A stretch of 64,000 nt of DNA from Pogonophryne albipinna (taxonomy: Eukaryota > Chordata > Actinopteri > Perciformes > Artedidraconidae), in assembly GCA_028583405.1 (NCBI GenBank), contig CM053260.1, positions 19,173,401 through 19,237,400 on the forward strand. Reading direction: 5' to 3'. Positions 23,049 through 37,715 of this stretch are shown here, piece by piece. The position numbers were made by a program, and so were the translations under genes. The notes under the pieces were generated by a model. The model worked only from the letters and a program-made list of their open reading frames with translations, made no database searches and was not told where the DNA came from. Position 1 is the first letter of the stretch, and each line of letters opens with the position of its first letter.

Positions 23049-25340
23049 GACGACTCAGGACACTGAAGATGGGAGGGCCTCTCTTCTGCTGACGAGCCAA
23101 TCAAAAATACTGGCTGCCCTCTGATGGCACAACCTGATTGGCCGGGGCCACAGGCTCCTCCCGGCTCTCGGGGCTCCCTGTGGCTCCACCCACCGACTGA
23201 ATATCTTTTTAAAATCCTGAACTCTGTTTTGCTGTACTAATCTCACTTCAACATAACGTCCCCCATCTCTCCTCTTTTGTCCTCATGTAGTGTAATAACT
23301 AGACCCCCCTCTTCCTCTGTTATCCATGATCTTTTTCTGAAGCTGAGACAACAAAACTGCAACAAAAAAAAGAAAAAAAAAAATCTCTGAGGAGACGTTT
23401 GTCATTTGACAGCTCGCAGAGGACTATTTAGATTTTTTTATTATTGTTTTATTTTAATGTGACACGTCGCTTCATCATGAAATCCTTCAACGCTGTTACT
23501 GATGTGAACCCGAGAGAGAAGAAGCCGAGATGGATCTTTGTCTGAAAACCATTTTTAAGAATAGAAGAACAAAATCCAACAAAGTCCTCTTTTTAACTCA
23601 CGGAAACATGAAAAAAAACAACTAAAATGTATATTTTGGTAGTCTTTAAAAACAAAACCTTTGTAATATTGTTATTAATATTGACATAATAATGATGATC
23701 TGTAAGGTATTTTATTCTGTAATTGGTTTTAAAGCAATGTTTTTATGTCTTCCTGTAAGATATTGTACATAAATGTTGGGTTGGGGGGGTGGAGGGGTTA
23801 CTGAACCGGCCCGCATGTCATTGGGTGGTTTGGAAAGGGTTAACAGCTATTTTATTGGCTGTCATCTACTACTATGTGTGGTCATCTCACTTCATTTATC
23901 AGTATGCATATAGCATATTTGTACATTGTCGGCCAGTCAGCTCCAGTGCACCGCTGTCGACTGCTGCGAAATATAACTTCCAGGAGTTTGTCTGGCACAT
24001 TTGCTCGGTTAAATAACCGTTTTTTCACAAACTCATCACTTAGTTTGCTCTACTTCCAAAAATAGCAACTTTGACTTTTATCATTTTAACACCATGGATG
24101 AACTAGATTTCTCACATATTCATGAAAGCAGGTTTAGAAGACGGACTACGGAAGAATCACAACCTTTAACAGGATAAATCAGGGGGTTCACGGGGTCGGG
24201 GGTTGATTTGACTTCCTCTTTTTTGAAAATATTATATATATATTTTTGCGCGATTCACTTCTTAATGTTTTCTTTTTTATTGTTTTTTTTAATTCTTTTA
24301 TGCGGTGAACTCCACCGTGAAAACAAATGAAGGACATTCTCAGAGAAGCAATTGTAGAAAACATCACAATCATGTTCTGTCCTCTTATCGCTATTGAAGG
24401 TGCATGTGATTGCGTCTGAGTGTGTGAGTGAGTGTTTGTGCGCATACATTAAGGTGTAATATGGAACTACTTATGGCAACGAAAGGAGCATTTGATTGCC
24501 ATTTTTTTTGGTACTGAAAAAAAAAAAAGATCACCCTGCCCATATTGTTGTTTATATACAGTTGCTGCTCTGTAGTGGTGAACAGAGGGGGTTTGGGCAG
24601 GGAACCAGAAATGGAACAGGGTCTCGCTCCCAGTCGGCTCTGACCTCAGAACAGACGACACTGGCTGGCAGGAAGATTAAAAAAGCTGGAACAAATTCAA
24701 CCTTTTGCAAAAACAAGTGGGCTGTTTGTTCAGCCTTCTTGCTGCAGCCTGTTTGATGTTCAGCACAGCAGAAAACGTCCTGATCCAGCCAGAAGTTCCT
24801 CTGTCAGACCGCCTTGGACACGACATAAAACTACTGCTGGACACCAACACTGTAACTTTTTAACTTACAATAAAGCAATAAGTTATTTTTTACCTTACAA
24901 ATGAAAATAGTACTATTATTGGTAATGGCAGACGTGTGGATAATTCTGCGGCATTAAGACTTATTTTCAGAAAAGAAAAAAAAAGAAACTATATTTTTCT
25001 GTTTTGAGATCTTGTTCCCCTTGTATATTGATTTTAATGATGTCTTTTGTTGTGTTGATGTAAAGAAAAGGGCCACTGCTTTGAATGGAGCTTGGGTCTC
25101 TTCGTGAGCTCAAGATTCGGGCTGTCCCCCGCCGAGCTTTACAACAATGCTTTTTTTCCCTTGTTTTATTTTTCTGATAATTTCAATTTTAAAATCCTAA
25201 TAAATTATTCTAAAGCGTTCGATTGTCATTGTCCTTTTATTATTATTGAACGGTTATACATGCAGGTACAATAATATCCCACGATGTGCAATCTTGATAA
25301 AGTGGTCTTTCTCTAAATAAAACTTAATGCTGTGGGTTTT
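23049..25340 (+). other. msi1: msi1 3' UTR (inferred)
   Basis: After the TGA the sequence stays AT-rich with no further coding potential. Candidate poly(A) signals AATAAA are at 24869-24874, 25199-25204 and 25316-25321; the last would give a 3' UTR of about 2.3 kb. It contains a perfect Pumilio-type element TGTACATA (23764-23771) and a GTAGT Musashi-type motif near 23640. Short open frames here are not genes. Confidence 0.65.
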
Positions 25341-25345
25341 AACAT

Positions 25346-27163
25346 TTCTAAATTTGAAGTGGAGGTATTTAAAAAAAAAAAAAAACATCCCTCCCAAAGC
25401 AGATTTGTCCTGGGGATACAGACCAAAAGTTGCCCATTGTGGTGATTTTTCTGTAAGGTTGTGCGATAACGGTTAAACTAAATTGAACTAGGACACACCT
25501 GGTGTATGAAGTTTAGTATGTGTGCACTGTCTGTGTGATTAGGGGTTGCCTTATGCTACAGTTGCTCATGTTTGAATAGTCTGGAGGGTGAAAATTATGT
25601 CTTTACAAACAGCTGGGTCAACAAACCAACATATAAGGAATAGAACTTCTGCTACTTTCATTACCTGGATGCTACCAGTGTCTCTGCAATCGCAGAAGTA
25701 GAGCTCCTTGCAACTATAGTTAACTTTATATTATGGTATTAGAGCAAGATAATTATTCACTGAATTAGAATTAACAAATCCGTCACTGGAGGCGGGTACT
25801 CTTCACAGGTGAGAGCAGGTTTACTGCTTCATATACTGATACCGTTTGGACGGTCATACAAAGCTATAATCAGAGGTGTAACGGCTGTAAGAGGCCGCAA
25901 TACAATCCTGGATCCTATTGTCAGACCATTTGCAGGCCTGTTGGTGATCAATACAGCCTAATGTAAGATAATGACAGTCCCCTCACAGCTCGCTGTCCAT
26001 GACCTTCCTTGAGGTCGAATGTATCTCTGTAATAGACTATCTGACCAGGTCTCCTGATATAAAGCCAATCAAGCATGCCTGAAGGTGCTATGAGGCTTGT
26101 CAGAGGCAGAGGACATTTTCACGATATAGTTCAGAGCCTTCCCTCAGCCTAAAGAATGGTTCATAGTAAATGGGCTGCATTTATATAGTACCTTTCCTAG
26201 TGCCATTCACACACATTCATGCAGAGGATGTTTAATTCATTTCTTATTTCATAGTATTTTATCACTTTTATTTGTATCTTTGATTTTATCTTTAATTTTA
26301 TGAACCTGTGTGAATCTGTGCTGTCCTGTTTTTCATCCTTACCCTGTTGCTGTTAAACCACTGAATTTCCCCACGGGGATAATAAAGGTCCATCTTATCT
26401 TATCTTGTGTCTAACAAGATGCCACCTGCTCAACGGAGACTTATATTCACACACTGTTGGCGATGCCATCGTGTCAATTCCTGTCTGTCTTCTCCTAGTT
26501 TCCGTCTGTCTCCTAAGAGAAGAGCAGAAACGATTCTGTTTTGTCATCAGAAAGATCTCAGTAAACAAACATTTCAAGTTAAAACCATATAGGTTCCTTT
26601 TCTAACTATGTCACCCAGGTCTGTACGCAAGCTCAAGGAGATAAATGCGAGTGAAATGAAAAATGAGTAAATAGTTACACTGACGAAACATTCAAGATGT
26701 AAGTCAAATGTAACTGTGTCATTTCCAGAGAAACAAACAAAGGGCTACATGCTACAGCTACATTTCTGAGCCTTGTATACTGTAAATCTTGTACTGTGTA
26801 AATAAGATTTATAGATAACACTGAACTATTGACATTCCCATGTATCAGCATGTTGTGTGTTTCTGTGAGGTGCCAGCAGCGGTAAACAGAGTCCGATACA
26901 TCACACTTCTCTCAGCAAAGTGTCCTGGATGGAGGCCAGCAGGGTGAGCGATCCTCTCCCACCCGCTCTCCAAACACAAACTTCATTTTTCCCAGCTTCA
27001 AAGGAGGACTACAGCCACCACGCAATGTGTCAGACCAATCCATCAGCCTTTTGAACTTCTGGCTTCCAACATTTTCTGATAAAGAAAGAGTTGGATTCTG
27101 TCTGTTTTGTAACTTTTTGGGTGGGTTTCACCCCCTGACTGTGTTTCATTTCTCTGAGTTACA
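25346..27163. other. Intergenic, msi1 to tmem233
   Basis: No gene recognised. It contains a LINE-like 3' tail (about 26170-26406); the remainder is unremarkable. The tmem233 promoter must lie at its right end, but no TATA box or CpG island is evident. Confidence 0.6.
26170..26406 (+). mobile_element. LINE 3' tail-like fragment with short tandem end
   Basis: Starts with TGGGCTGCATTTATATAGTA and ends with CCCACGGGGATAATAAAG followed by ATCTT repeats. Endings of this kind (fraying 3' UTR plus 5-base tandem tail) are typical of fish non-LTR retrotransposon 3' ends. No reverse-transcriptase code remains. Confidence 0.5.
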
Positions 27164-29018
<1,855 letters not shown>

Positions 29019-29400
29019 TGTCGCAGAAGAGGAGAGAGGAGCAGGAGAGAATAAGACACAAACTGTGGATGCTGACGTCTGGGCTCAGGTGGTTCACACT
29101 GTACCATCTGCCTCTGGAAGGACTATGGCTCGTTACTCCAATCTGTACATCACTCCCTCGTGGGTTCACTGTTTTTCATATGGAATATCCAGGGCTAACA
29201 TCTGGTGAATGTGTTCATTGTAGTGTTTAATGTCAATGATGCAAAAGGGCAGCTTTCTGTGAGACTATATGTACTTTTAACTAGAATGATTAAACTGAAC
29301 TGTCTTGAATTTGTGCTGCAACATATATTTATCATTATCATTTGATCTGTTTGTCATCGGTTCCATTATTAAAGTAACTTTGGTATGTAAAGTATTTCTC
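29019..29400 (+). other. tmem233: tmem233 3' UTR (inferred)
   Basis: Follows the TAG stop, with an ATTAAA signal at 29368-29373 and a T/G-rich stretch just after. The open frames in this stretch are not conserved. Confidence 0.5.
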
Positions 29401-29641
29401 ATGTGTTATTATAGAGAATTGACAAAAAGGCTCCTAGCTGTTTGTTGAGTGTCTTAAATGCAACGGTGGTCGTAAGGTCTAGGCAACAAAACAACGCTAT
29501 CAGGGTATGAAAGAAGATCATGGTTTGGATAAAAACAACTATTTAAATTATGAATGATGTGACATAGGTTAGTAAAAACAATTCAAGATATCACGAGGCA
29601 AAAACATTGGAATTGGCTGAGAGCCCGGTGCTCCCCAACAG

Positions 29642-30686
29642 TAGGGTGGTCCTTCGTGAGAGGTACATTTTTCAAATTGATTTATTTTAAGCTCCAACCA
29701 CCGGAATTCGTTATGTAGTCAAGAAAACTCTCCTGGTGAATTTTATTCAAATTCCAGCAACATTTACCCCTCCCTCATCAACCATGAAGTTTAGCCTCAG
29801 TTGCCGTGGCTGCTGGTGTGACTATGTATTTGAGGTAGAAAGACATTTTGCTTAAGATTTTTGGGTACCACTTTACAATAAGACTACCCTTATGTTTACG
29901 AACAGTTTGTAATTAATTTATTAATTAGGTTGTGAACACTTTATAAATCATTAATAAGATTTTATAAGACATGAGATAAACAGGGAAACTGGTTGCTTGT
30001 ATCTGTATCTGTACTGCCAAGCCTTATAGTGGCTACCTAGCTTACTTCGTCCTCTTCATCAGCCAGCATCCTTGGTATCTATTGCTCACTGGGTTGATTC
30101 TAGCTAGGTAGCCAATATAAGGCTTAGTCATCTTGCCAAATAGTGAGCCTGTGTTGATGTATGAAAACTATGTCCGGTGCCTTTCTCAAGGGCACCACGG
30201 CAAGGGCCCAGGAGGTGAACTGGGACCTCTCCAAGTAGCAGTCCACACAGAACAAGTCTGTTCGGGGACTTGAACCAGCGACCCTACAGTCCAAGCTCCT
30301 ACTGCCTGAGCCCCTACCTCCTACTGCCACACTAAGTTCCTATTTGTATTCATTGCAAAGATGGCATTAAACGGTATCTGAATCTGAATAAAACAATGCA
30401 TGTTGTTGTGTGTTATAAGCTAACATTTTGGGAATAAATGGCACTTGTTTCCAAGGATTGTTTTTATTCATTTTCATTTTTTATTTTCATTCTCATTTTA
30501 ATCCTTATTCCCAGAGAAAAAGTGTCTATCTGGGATCCTCAGGGTGAAACTTCACGGTCGATGAGGGAGGGGTAAATGTTGTCAGATTGAGGAAAGAATT
30601 CAACAGGAGAGTTTTCTTGACTAATAGAATGAATTCTGGGGGTTGGAGCTTAGACTTTCCGACTTTCAATTTTAAGGACCACCCTA
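29642..30686. mobile_element. Non-autonomous DNA transposon with ~145-bp inverted ends
   Basis: Left end TAGGGTGGTCCTT and right end AAGGACCACCCTA are inverted repeats. The similarity continues inward for about 145 bases, including the shared stretch TCAAGAAAACTCTCCTG near 29720 and its complement near 30612. Flanks CCCAACAG and TCAAACAG are partly alike, possibly a decayed 8-bp duplication, so a hAT-type origin is likely. No transposase code is left. The interior carries a tRNA-SINE-like segment. Confidence 0.75.
30170..30345 (-). mobile_element. tRNA-derived SINE-like segment
   Basis: Read on -, it has an A-box-like TGGCAGTAGGAGG, a B-box GGTTCAAGTCC and the downstream GTGCCCTTGAGAAAGGCAC motif common to teleost tRNA SINEs. 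It lies inside the 29642-30686 transposon. Both boxes are recognisable but degenerate. Confidence 0.6.
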
Positions 30687-31059
30687 TCAAACAGCCATGC
30701 TGAAAGGGTTTGTATTCTACGCCCTGTGGGTCAGATCGGGCCGTAATGACAGGATTACGCTATTCCTGCTGTCCTGGTACTTCCTGTTTCCTGTGTTAAT
30801 TGACATATCATGGCAACGCTCCAGACTGCCAAATTGGGCATCAAAACTGTCATATAAAAGTAATCACAAACCAAACGATCATATTTCATCTTTAAAAATG
30901 TCTACACCTGTTGCTTATTAGACCTCACACCACCACCCATCTTTTACACCTTTGAAAGATAGATAACTGACTCGTGTGTTTTTGCCTCCACCAAGGAGTC
31001 GAGTTGCAGTCAGTCCTAAATTGCCTGCTTTTAAATGATGTCTCTTTTTTTGTCTGCTG

Positions 31060-31150
31060 TTTTTACTTATGTTTTTTTTTAATGCATTGTAAGGTGTGCT
31101 TAAGTGTCTTGAAAGGCGCCTCCATATAAAATAAATTATTATTGTCATTA
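31060..31150 (+). mobile_element. L2-like LINE 3' tail
   Basis: The sequence CTTGAAAGGCGCCTCCATAT followed by AAAATAAATTATTATTG is the stereotyped 3' end of fish L2-like elements. No open frame is attached. Confidence 0.5.
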
Positions 31151-32823
31151 AATTAAATAAATGTATATATTTATCCAATTGGACATTTAGTGTGAAATTA
31201 GCATATTACTTTTTTAAAGTATTTAAAATAAATTAAATAAAGTAATGCATTCATGAGAAGAGGATGGACAACCGTCGCTGTTGCCGACTTTGATTCATAA
31301 TTAGGATTTTAACATTTTCTATTTTACAAATGATGTACAATGACATTAGAGAATCAGGCCTATGTGATATATTTTGTGTTGTGTTCGAAAGCTGTTACCA
31401 TTCATGGTGTTCGCGGGTCCATTTTGATTTATCTCAGTCCAAAACACTCAAAAATAATGACTATCATCCAATATTGTTTTAACATCATAACTAACTTATT
31501 ATGCATTCATAACCGTACAATCCTGTTGTAATTTTATGGCCCCAAAACACATTACTAACCCTAACTCTAAATTGAAACGGGAGACCCGAACACAACATAA
31601 CCCAAGTTAACTAAGACACCTCCTTTGAAACCATGAAGTACAACTGTCCTTGCTGGGAAATCTTCTTGTAGTTTGATATGTCATAGTATATCTCAAACTA
31701 AATATAGCAGATGTGTTGCAGGTTGCCCAGAACGTCACATGGTCAGGCACAACTGATCCTGTTGCGAGGTAACTGAAGCATATGAAAAGTGTCATAAAAA
31801 AAAGGGAGTAAATAGAGTGATGATTCAGACGGGTTCAAGCAGGAGAGCCCTGATCCTGGGTGTCCAATTCAATCTCATCTCTTTTTTTCACTGCGGTTAT
31901 TGAAAAACAACACTTTCAGCTCTCTATGGAGTAACTATGACCTTCATGGAAAGACAAATGAACACCTACATGAACAAAACAAAGTAAAATGTTCTGTTGG
32001 CTTTTTTTTTTTTGTTATTCATGTAACTTTTCTGTCAAAGCAATCTTCTGTGCGCAGGTGTAATTCAAAGCAGAGCCTCTGATCTTATAAGCCTGGCTGC
32101 TGTCAAGTTTCCACAGTTAGTCTAATGCACTTGGACAAATGGGTTTTGGCAGTAATCTTGTACTATTATCTTCCCTTACTTGAAAGAGGAATGCAGTGTG
32201 TTTGTAGTGCTACCTCTTTGATGTCACACCAAAGCAAAACGCGGGAGAACAAGATGGAAATTAAATGAGTGCGCAGGGATTAGGCGACTTGAAAGCATTT
32301 AGTGAATTTATCAAGGGATCAAGGTAGACTTTGTGACAGGAAGCTGATTACCTTGAGATATAATAAAGCTCCTTTGCATCCAACAATTCACACAAACACA
32401 ATAAAGTTTAAATTCAAGAGCTTCTGAGATCCAGCTTTGGAAATCAGCTGCTTTAATCCTTCTGTTCCAGAATAATAAACAATATTTTTTCCAGCGCACA
32501 TTCACAGCATCAACTCACCTGAAGCTGTGCTGTTGTGTTGCTATAGCCAATACATTTGAAGAGCACTCAGTGACTCACATGAAGTGATCATAAATAGGCC
32601 TCTCAGAGCAGCTGCCATTAGCACAGGATAGAGCCTCCATGCAGATCCCATGACACATTCCTCCCAGGGAGCAGCAGTTTGGTCTGCTTTGAATACATGA
32701 AAGAGGATAACTGTGGGAATATTGCAGAGCAGGTTGGGGAACACGAACATGCATTCAGGTATAGAGAGCTACAGAACTACGTTTATTTGAAAGAAAAAAA
32801 AGGGACTGTCTCAATTCTATTAA

Positions 32824-33528
32824 ACCTATCATGCAAAATGCACTTTTTGATGTCTTTTATACATAAATATGTGTCCCCGGTGCGTCAGGGAACTCATGCA
32901 GCGTTAGAAAATAAAACCCTCTCTCTTTTCCTCCGTACCCAAATCTCTAAAAACGGGGCTACAACGGAGCTGATCCAGATTTGCGTCCGATATGACGTAA
33001 TATCGGAAATGTAGGCTGGCTTTACACCCACGGCCCTATCAGAAACGTTGCTATCAGAAACAATGCCCGACTGTTTTGGACGTAATATGGTCGGTGTTTA
33101 CATTAGCATCGCTAACACTCAGAGCTAACCTGTACTGGAGAGCATGCGTGCGAAGAAGCAGGAAATAAAAAGGAACTCACCTTGTGGTATAACCGGCTAG
33201 AGAGAAAGCCTTTGAGCTCCATACTGTTTCAGAAATAATCCTTGATAATCCATGATATGGCGTTTCATCACCGCAGAATCTGCCGGTAGAATCTCCCGCA
33301 TCAGCTCAGCCCCCTCCTCTTTTTTTTAATCAATTTTTTTTTTTTTAAAGCTTTACACCCCAAATCAGCACTTTTGAAACAGGAAGTGAGATAGAGGGAT
33401 ATGAGGCATGGCTAGAATGGGTGATCTGTTTGGTATTTTGAGCAAAACACTTCATAGACATGTTTTTTATATATTTGTATATATCTGAGGCCTATGCTAT
33501 TGCCTAAAAATAGCATGATAGGTGACCT
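32824..33528. mobile_element. TTAA-flanked MITE (ACCTATCATGC family)
   Basis: Bounded by TTAA at 32820-32823 and 33529-33532. Left end ACCTATCATGCAAAATGCAC; right end, reversed, AGGTCACCTATCATGC, so the left terminus has lost a few bases. Shares ends and internal blocks (TTTTATACAT, GTGTCCCC, TATATATCTGAGGCCTA) with the element at 45374-45882. No coding capacity. Confidence 0.75.
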
Positions 33529-34049
33529 TTAAAGATTTTTTGGTCACTTAAGGAGAAACCCAAAAGGAGAACTGCTTTGCCCGGATTAATCTATGCTAAG
33601 ATGCTAGAAGAATTCAAGTGTCCAATAAAAAGACTGATACTTAGAGGCTATGAAATGAACTGTACAGACATAATATTTACATAACATTTACATAATATTA
33701 CTAGAATTGCTATAAGAAATCTGTTAGCAAAGTGTTGGCCATTTACATAGCCAGCGAGTCGTGCTTGTGTCCACTTGACAAATGTTTTTAGAACATTCAC
33801 TCTTCCTAAGAAAGACAAGGTAAACTTAACTATGTGCATAAAAAAAAGAAAAGAGGAATAATTTCGGCGAAAACTAAGAAGGTACCATGGGGTCAGATTT
33901 TCCAAAGGGAGGTTCGTTTAGCATGAAACACTTGAAATAACTAAAGGACAAGTTAAACAAGAAAGTATAAGAAATGGAGGTGATAGAAAACTATTTCTGC
34001 TAAAAAGTTAGCAATGATTAAGAGTCAGAGCTAAACATTTCAGATGTGT

Positions 34050-34230
34050 GTATCTCACACTGCACTGTAACTTTTATTCATGTATCTTTGCTTTTAAATG
34101 AGTGTTTTTAAATGTAATTTCATAATATGTTTCTTAATGCTCTTAATGTCTTTCATTTTTGTAAAGCACTTTTTTTTGTAAATTGCCTTGTGTTGAAATG
34201 TGCTATATAAATAAACTTGCCTTGCCTTCC
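34050..34230 (+). mobile_element. LINE 3' end fragment (CR1/L2/Rex-like tail)
   Basis: Ends with TTGTGTTGAAATGTGCTATA, then TAAATAAACTTGCCTTGCCT, a very common teleost non-LTR 3' tail. Only the untranslated tail is present. Confidence 0.6.
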
Positions 34231-35878
34231 TATAACTCTGCCTTTGGTCTCCACCATCTCCTCAATTAAACATCTGGCTCCTTAGCTGCTAAATGCCAAT
34301 AAATCAAACCAACAACACCCATCAAAGGAAAAGTTGGAAACATTGCTGATGGACCAACCCAGTCTCACAAAAAAAACGTGTAATAACTACGTTGGTCCAC
34401 AACTTGGGACGTAGTATTTCTACAAAAACGCCTCTGGCTATGTCATGTGATCTTCAAATTTCTCCCTGCAGAAAAAAAAAACATGGCCGACATTCGTTTT
34501 ATTCTCGGTGGAAAATGCCTATTTTAAGGTTAGCTTGGCCATTAAAATGCGTTTTGATGTCATTTGATGCGAGAAATATGAGTTGTTATTTCAGATTATG
34601 TGTGCAGTGGATGTACATGATCTTTAGTTTGCTACCCCCCCTTATCTTTTAGTTATTTTACGAAGATTACTTCAGGAAATTGTGTCCATTCAACGTTTTC
34701 ATTGTTACCAAGGTGGTTGCTAGGGACGCTGCTCTCGATATTATTTCTGTTATGTTGTGTAACTGTTTAATGGTGTTATCTTTATTGCTACCCCCTTCCC
34801 CGTCAATTTATAGTGTTGATCCACAGCGCAAACGTATTAGTTTAACAAAATCCGCATCTAAAATTGTGGCATAGAAACGTTATTTTCCCCTGTGCAATTA
34901 TCCAACCCAGTCTCACATCTCACAGCACATCGTCATAAACAAATACCGGAAACAGACCAAAAACATTAAAAAAAATAAATAATACTTTATTCCGAGTGTG
35001 CTTGCTTTTCTCTTTGAAAGTCATCACATAACGGCATTGTAATACACGGTTCGGCTGCATTAAATATTACATATCTGCCGTAGTTCTCTATTTATAGAGC
35101 CCTGCTGAGAAGACTTCTAGACAAACAGGAAGACCTGCGGCCAAAACTGAAAACGTGACATGGATCATAAATATATCAGCAATTAAACAACATCTTACAT
35201 TTCTTTTCACACAATACGTCTCCTTGCAGTATCAACACTAATTCGGCTGACTTTTATATTTGATCCAATTGGTAGATAGGCTGTATTTACACCATAAAGG
35301 TGCACAGCTGATATAAAGGGACACCTAGTGGTTAAAGCATGTTATTGAATTTCATTATTTTTATTATTAGATATGAATAGGATCCCTATAAAGTAGGGGT
35401 GTAACGGTTCACAGAAGTCACGGTTCGGTTCATACCTCGGGTTGGGGGTCACGGTTCGGTACGGGTTCGGTACAACAAGGAAAAGCAAACAAAAGTCCCA
35501 AATGCATACTTTTTTTTGCTGTTATTTATTTTTAACAGTAGTGCAAGTTTTGGTATGAAAATAAGGAACTCTAACATTTGGAATCATGAACTGTATTACA
35601 CAGTGAAAAACAAACCACAAACAGTAACACACAATCAGATGGCCATATTATTTATATTGGCTGATGTCAAACAAAAAGGTTAAATAAGCTGTACAACTAA
35701 AAATAATGTCTTGAACATATTAAAATAAATAATAAGAAAAGAAAATCTGTACCTTTAGGAGCAATGTCTAACATGTGTAATTAACTTGTGAGTGTGTGAG
35801 GCCATTATGCCTAAATAAAGGTACTCAAGCTTTACTCTATTTTCAAGTTTTTCTTCAAAAAGATGAGTTTGTCTACGC

Positions 35879-36372
35879 AGGGGCGGCGCCAGGGGGGAGC
35901 TAGGGGGTGCTGAAGCACCCCCCAGGATTGCCAAAGCACCCCCTAAGCACCCCCAAGAAATATATGTGTTTTATTTTTTTTTCGTTTTTAAAAAAAAATT
36001 ATTATTATTTTTATTAAATTAAATTAGAAAAAATATTGATTACATCAATGCAAATGTGAAACAAACAAATGTTTGACCAAAAACATAAAGCCAACACAGG
36101 TGATATGATTAGGCCAATGGCCAGCACCCATTAGATTTTTGACCTATCCATAGGCTAAATTACTTTGTGACACTTGAGTGACTTCCTGTTAGCTAGAGCG
36201 CCAAATTATTTGCTAACAGCAAAGTGAAAAATTGATCGTTTTTTAGTCCTTAAACGTCCACGTGTGGATACTCAATCAAAACCACCTGAAAGCGAGAGGG
36301 ATTCTGCACATAATATGCTTCGTGAGTACAAGTAGCTTACTTCTGGGTCTCTGTGTTTCATTCAAGCTCTGC

Positions 36373-36419
<47 letters not shown>

Positions 36420-37161
36420 TGTGTGTGTGGCACAAGCCATTTTGTGTGCGTGCGCGAGTGAGCGAGCGAGAGAGAGCTCGCGCACCGGTGGGTATCTACT
36501 ATCTACAGGAGAAGATCGTTGTGGCATCTGGTGCTAACTAGCCAAGCTAACGGATATAAGGAGCTTTTTCAACAACAAGGTGGAGGGAGAACTCTCTCCT
36601 GTCAGACTGAGAGTCTCAGATAGCCTCAGCTCAGGTGAAGTAAAGGACTCTCTCAGTGTTTAGATAGTTCACTTTAGTCTAGTTATGTCAGTGGGTCTCA
36701 AACGGTTTGTTTTAAAAGGGGAGTGATTTGTAAAATATCTATAAAGAAATAGAAAATCTGTTTATAGTTCTGTTTCATGGGTGTTGAGAGATGTATCCAT
36801 AGATCTCTTAATGTTGCTCTCCAAGTGCACCAGATTGATGCTTTTAACTTCAATATTTAAAAAAAATCTTCCCCCGGACCCTACTAGAGGAGGTGAGGAC
36901 CCTCCTATAGGAGGTGAGGTCCACTCCCCACTTGTAAAAATAGCACTTTACCCCTGATTACACCTATATGCCGTGAGCTGATTATCGAGCCTTCATTGTA
37001 ACAGTCGCGGGTGCACTGTGTGTACGTGTGGGGAGTGTTGCAGTAGAAAATTCAACTGTAGCGCTGGTGCATTAATGGGAAACCCTTAATGTTGAGCACC
37101 CTCTATGAAACGTCAAGCTACCCCACAGCACCCCCTAGAGAAAATCTCTTGCACCGCCACT
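35879..37161. mobile_element. Second hAT-like element nested in the hAT transposase tail
   Basis: Ends AGGGGCGGCGCC and (reversed) AGTGGCGGTGC, flanked by GTCTACGC and GTCTACGT, seven of eight bases matching. It splits the hATC codons of the surrounding element exactly at this duplication. It contains a GT microsatellite (about 36377-36430) and no recognisable transposase; the CACCCCC-rich left end is characteristic. Confidence 0.75.
36377..36430. repeat. GT microsatellite
   Basis: Nearly uninterrupted GT dinucleotides inside the nested element. Open frames crossing it are artefacts. Confidence 0.9.
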
Positions 37162-37162
37162 G

Positions 37163-37456
37163 TCTACGTTGTCAGTAGTGAGGGCAGATCTGTTGGCGGT
37201 AACTATGTCACCTGCCGTCGAGAAAACCCTCTCGCTGGGGACTGAGACTGACTCGGATGTGATTGAGCATGTTTGACGTGTTACCACTAGCATACCGCAA
37301 GGCTGTCGAACAACGCCGACACACCGTCCTCGTCCGATCCACAACTCGCACCCCATCATTGTTGTAGTCCACAGGGAACCCGAAATGTTCCCACACAGCT
37401 GATTTAAAAGAAGCAGGTGGGTCTTCTAGCTCCTGTGTGTTGTGTGAACTCGCCAT
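37163..37456 (-). pseudogene. hAT transposase remnant: BED zinc finger joined to hATC dimerisation motif
   Basis: On -, an ATG at 37456-37454 opens a frame with a BED finger (VWEHFGF, CRRC at the first metal pair, then NTSNMLNHIR with the histidine of the second pair). Immediately after, in a different frame, comes the hAT C-terminal signature SERVFSTAGD. The two would normally be separated by several hundred residues, so the catalytic core has been deleted and the join is out of frame. The C-terminal tail is further split by a 1.3-kb insertion: KLIFLKKNL and a stop codon resume at 35877-35832. It cannot be functional. Confidence 0.85.
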
Positions 37457-37715
37457 AGCTACTAACTTTTCTTCTTCATGTATTGTGTTCGTTTTGTTGT
37501 GTTTTGTTCTTCATTTGCTATTTACGGGCGGCTGGATTTTAGTCGCAATACCGCCCCCTGGATTATATATAGTGTAATACTGCCCTGAGTGACAGACTTT
37601 TTTCCCACTCGTAAAAAAAGGCGCATTCGCCGTGTGACTGCATGTGCCGAACCGTGACGTCTGAACCGTGACGGTACTGGGCGAATACGGATACCGTTAC
37701 ACCCCTACTATAAAG

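Larger units (their letters stand above)
35394..37707 (-). mobile_element. Internally deleted hAT (ZBED-type) transposon, inserted in the foldback element
   Basis: Termini TAGGGGTGTAACGGTT and its inverted match (CCGTTACACCCCTA), with a perfect 8-bp duplication CTATAAAG at 35386-35393 and 37708-37715. This is the hAT hallmark. The element keeps both ends of a transposase gene on -, joined by an internal deletion, and is itself interrupted by another element at 35879-37161. Confidence 0.88.

Noticed and set aside
30170..30345. Possible tRNA gene
   Set aside because: A and B boxes are present, but the cloverleaf is not; the downstream GTGCCCTTGAGAAAGGCAC is SINE body.
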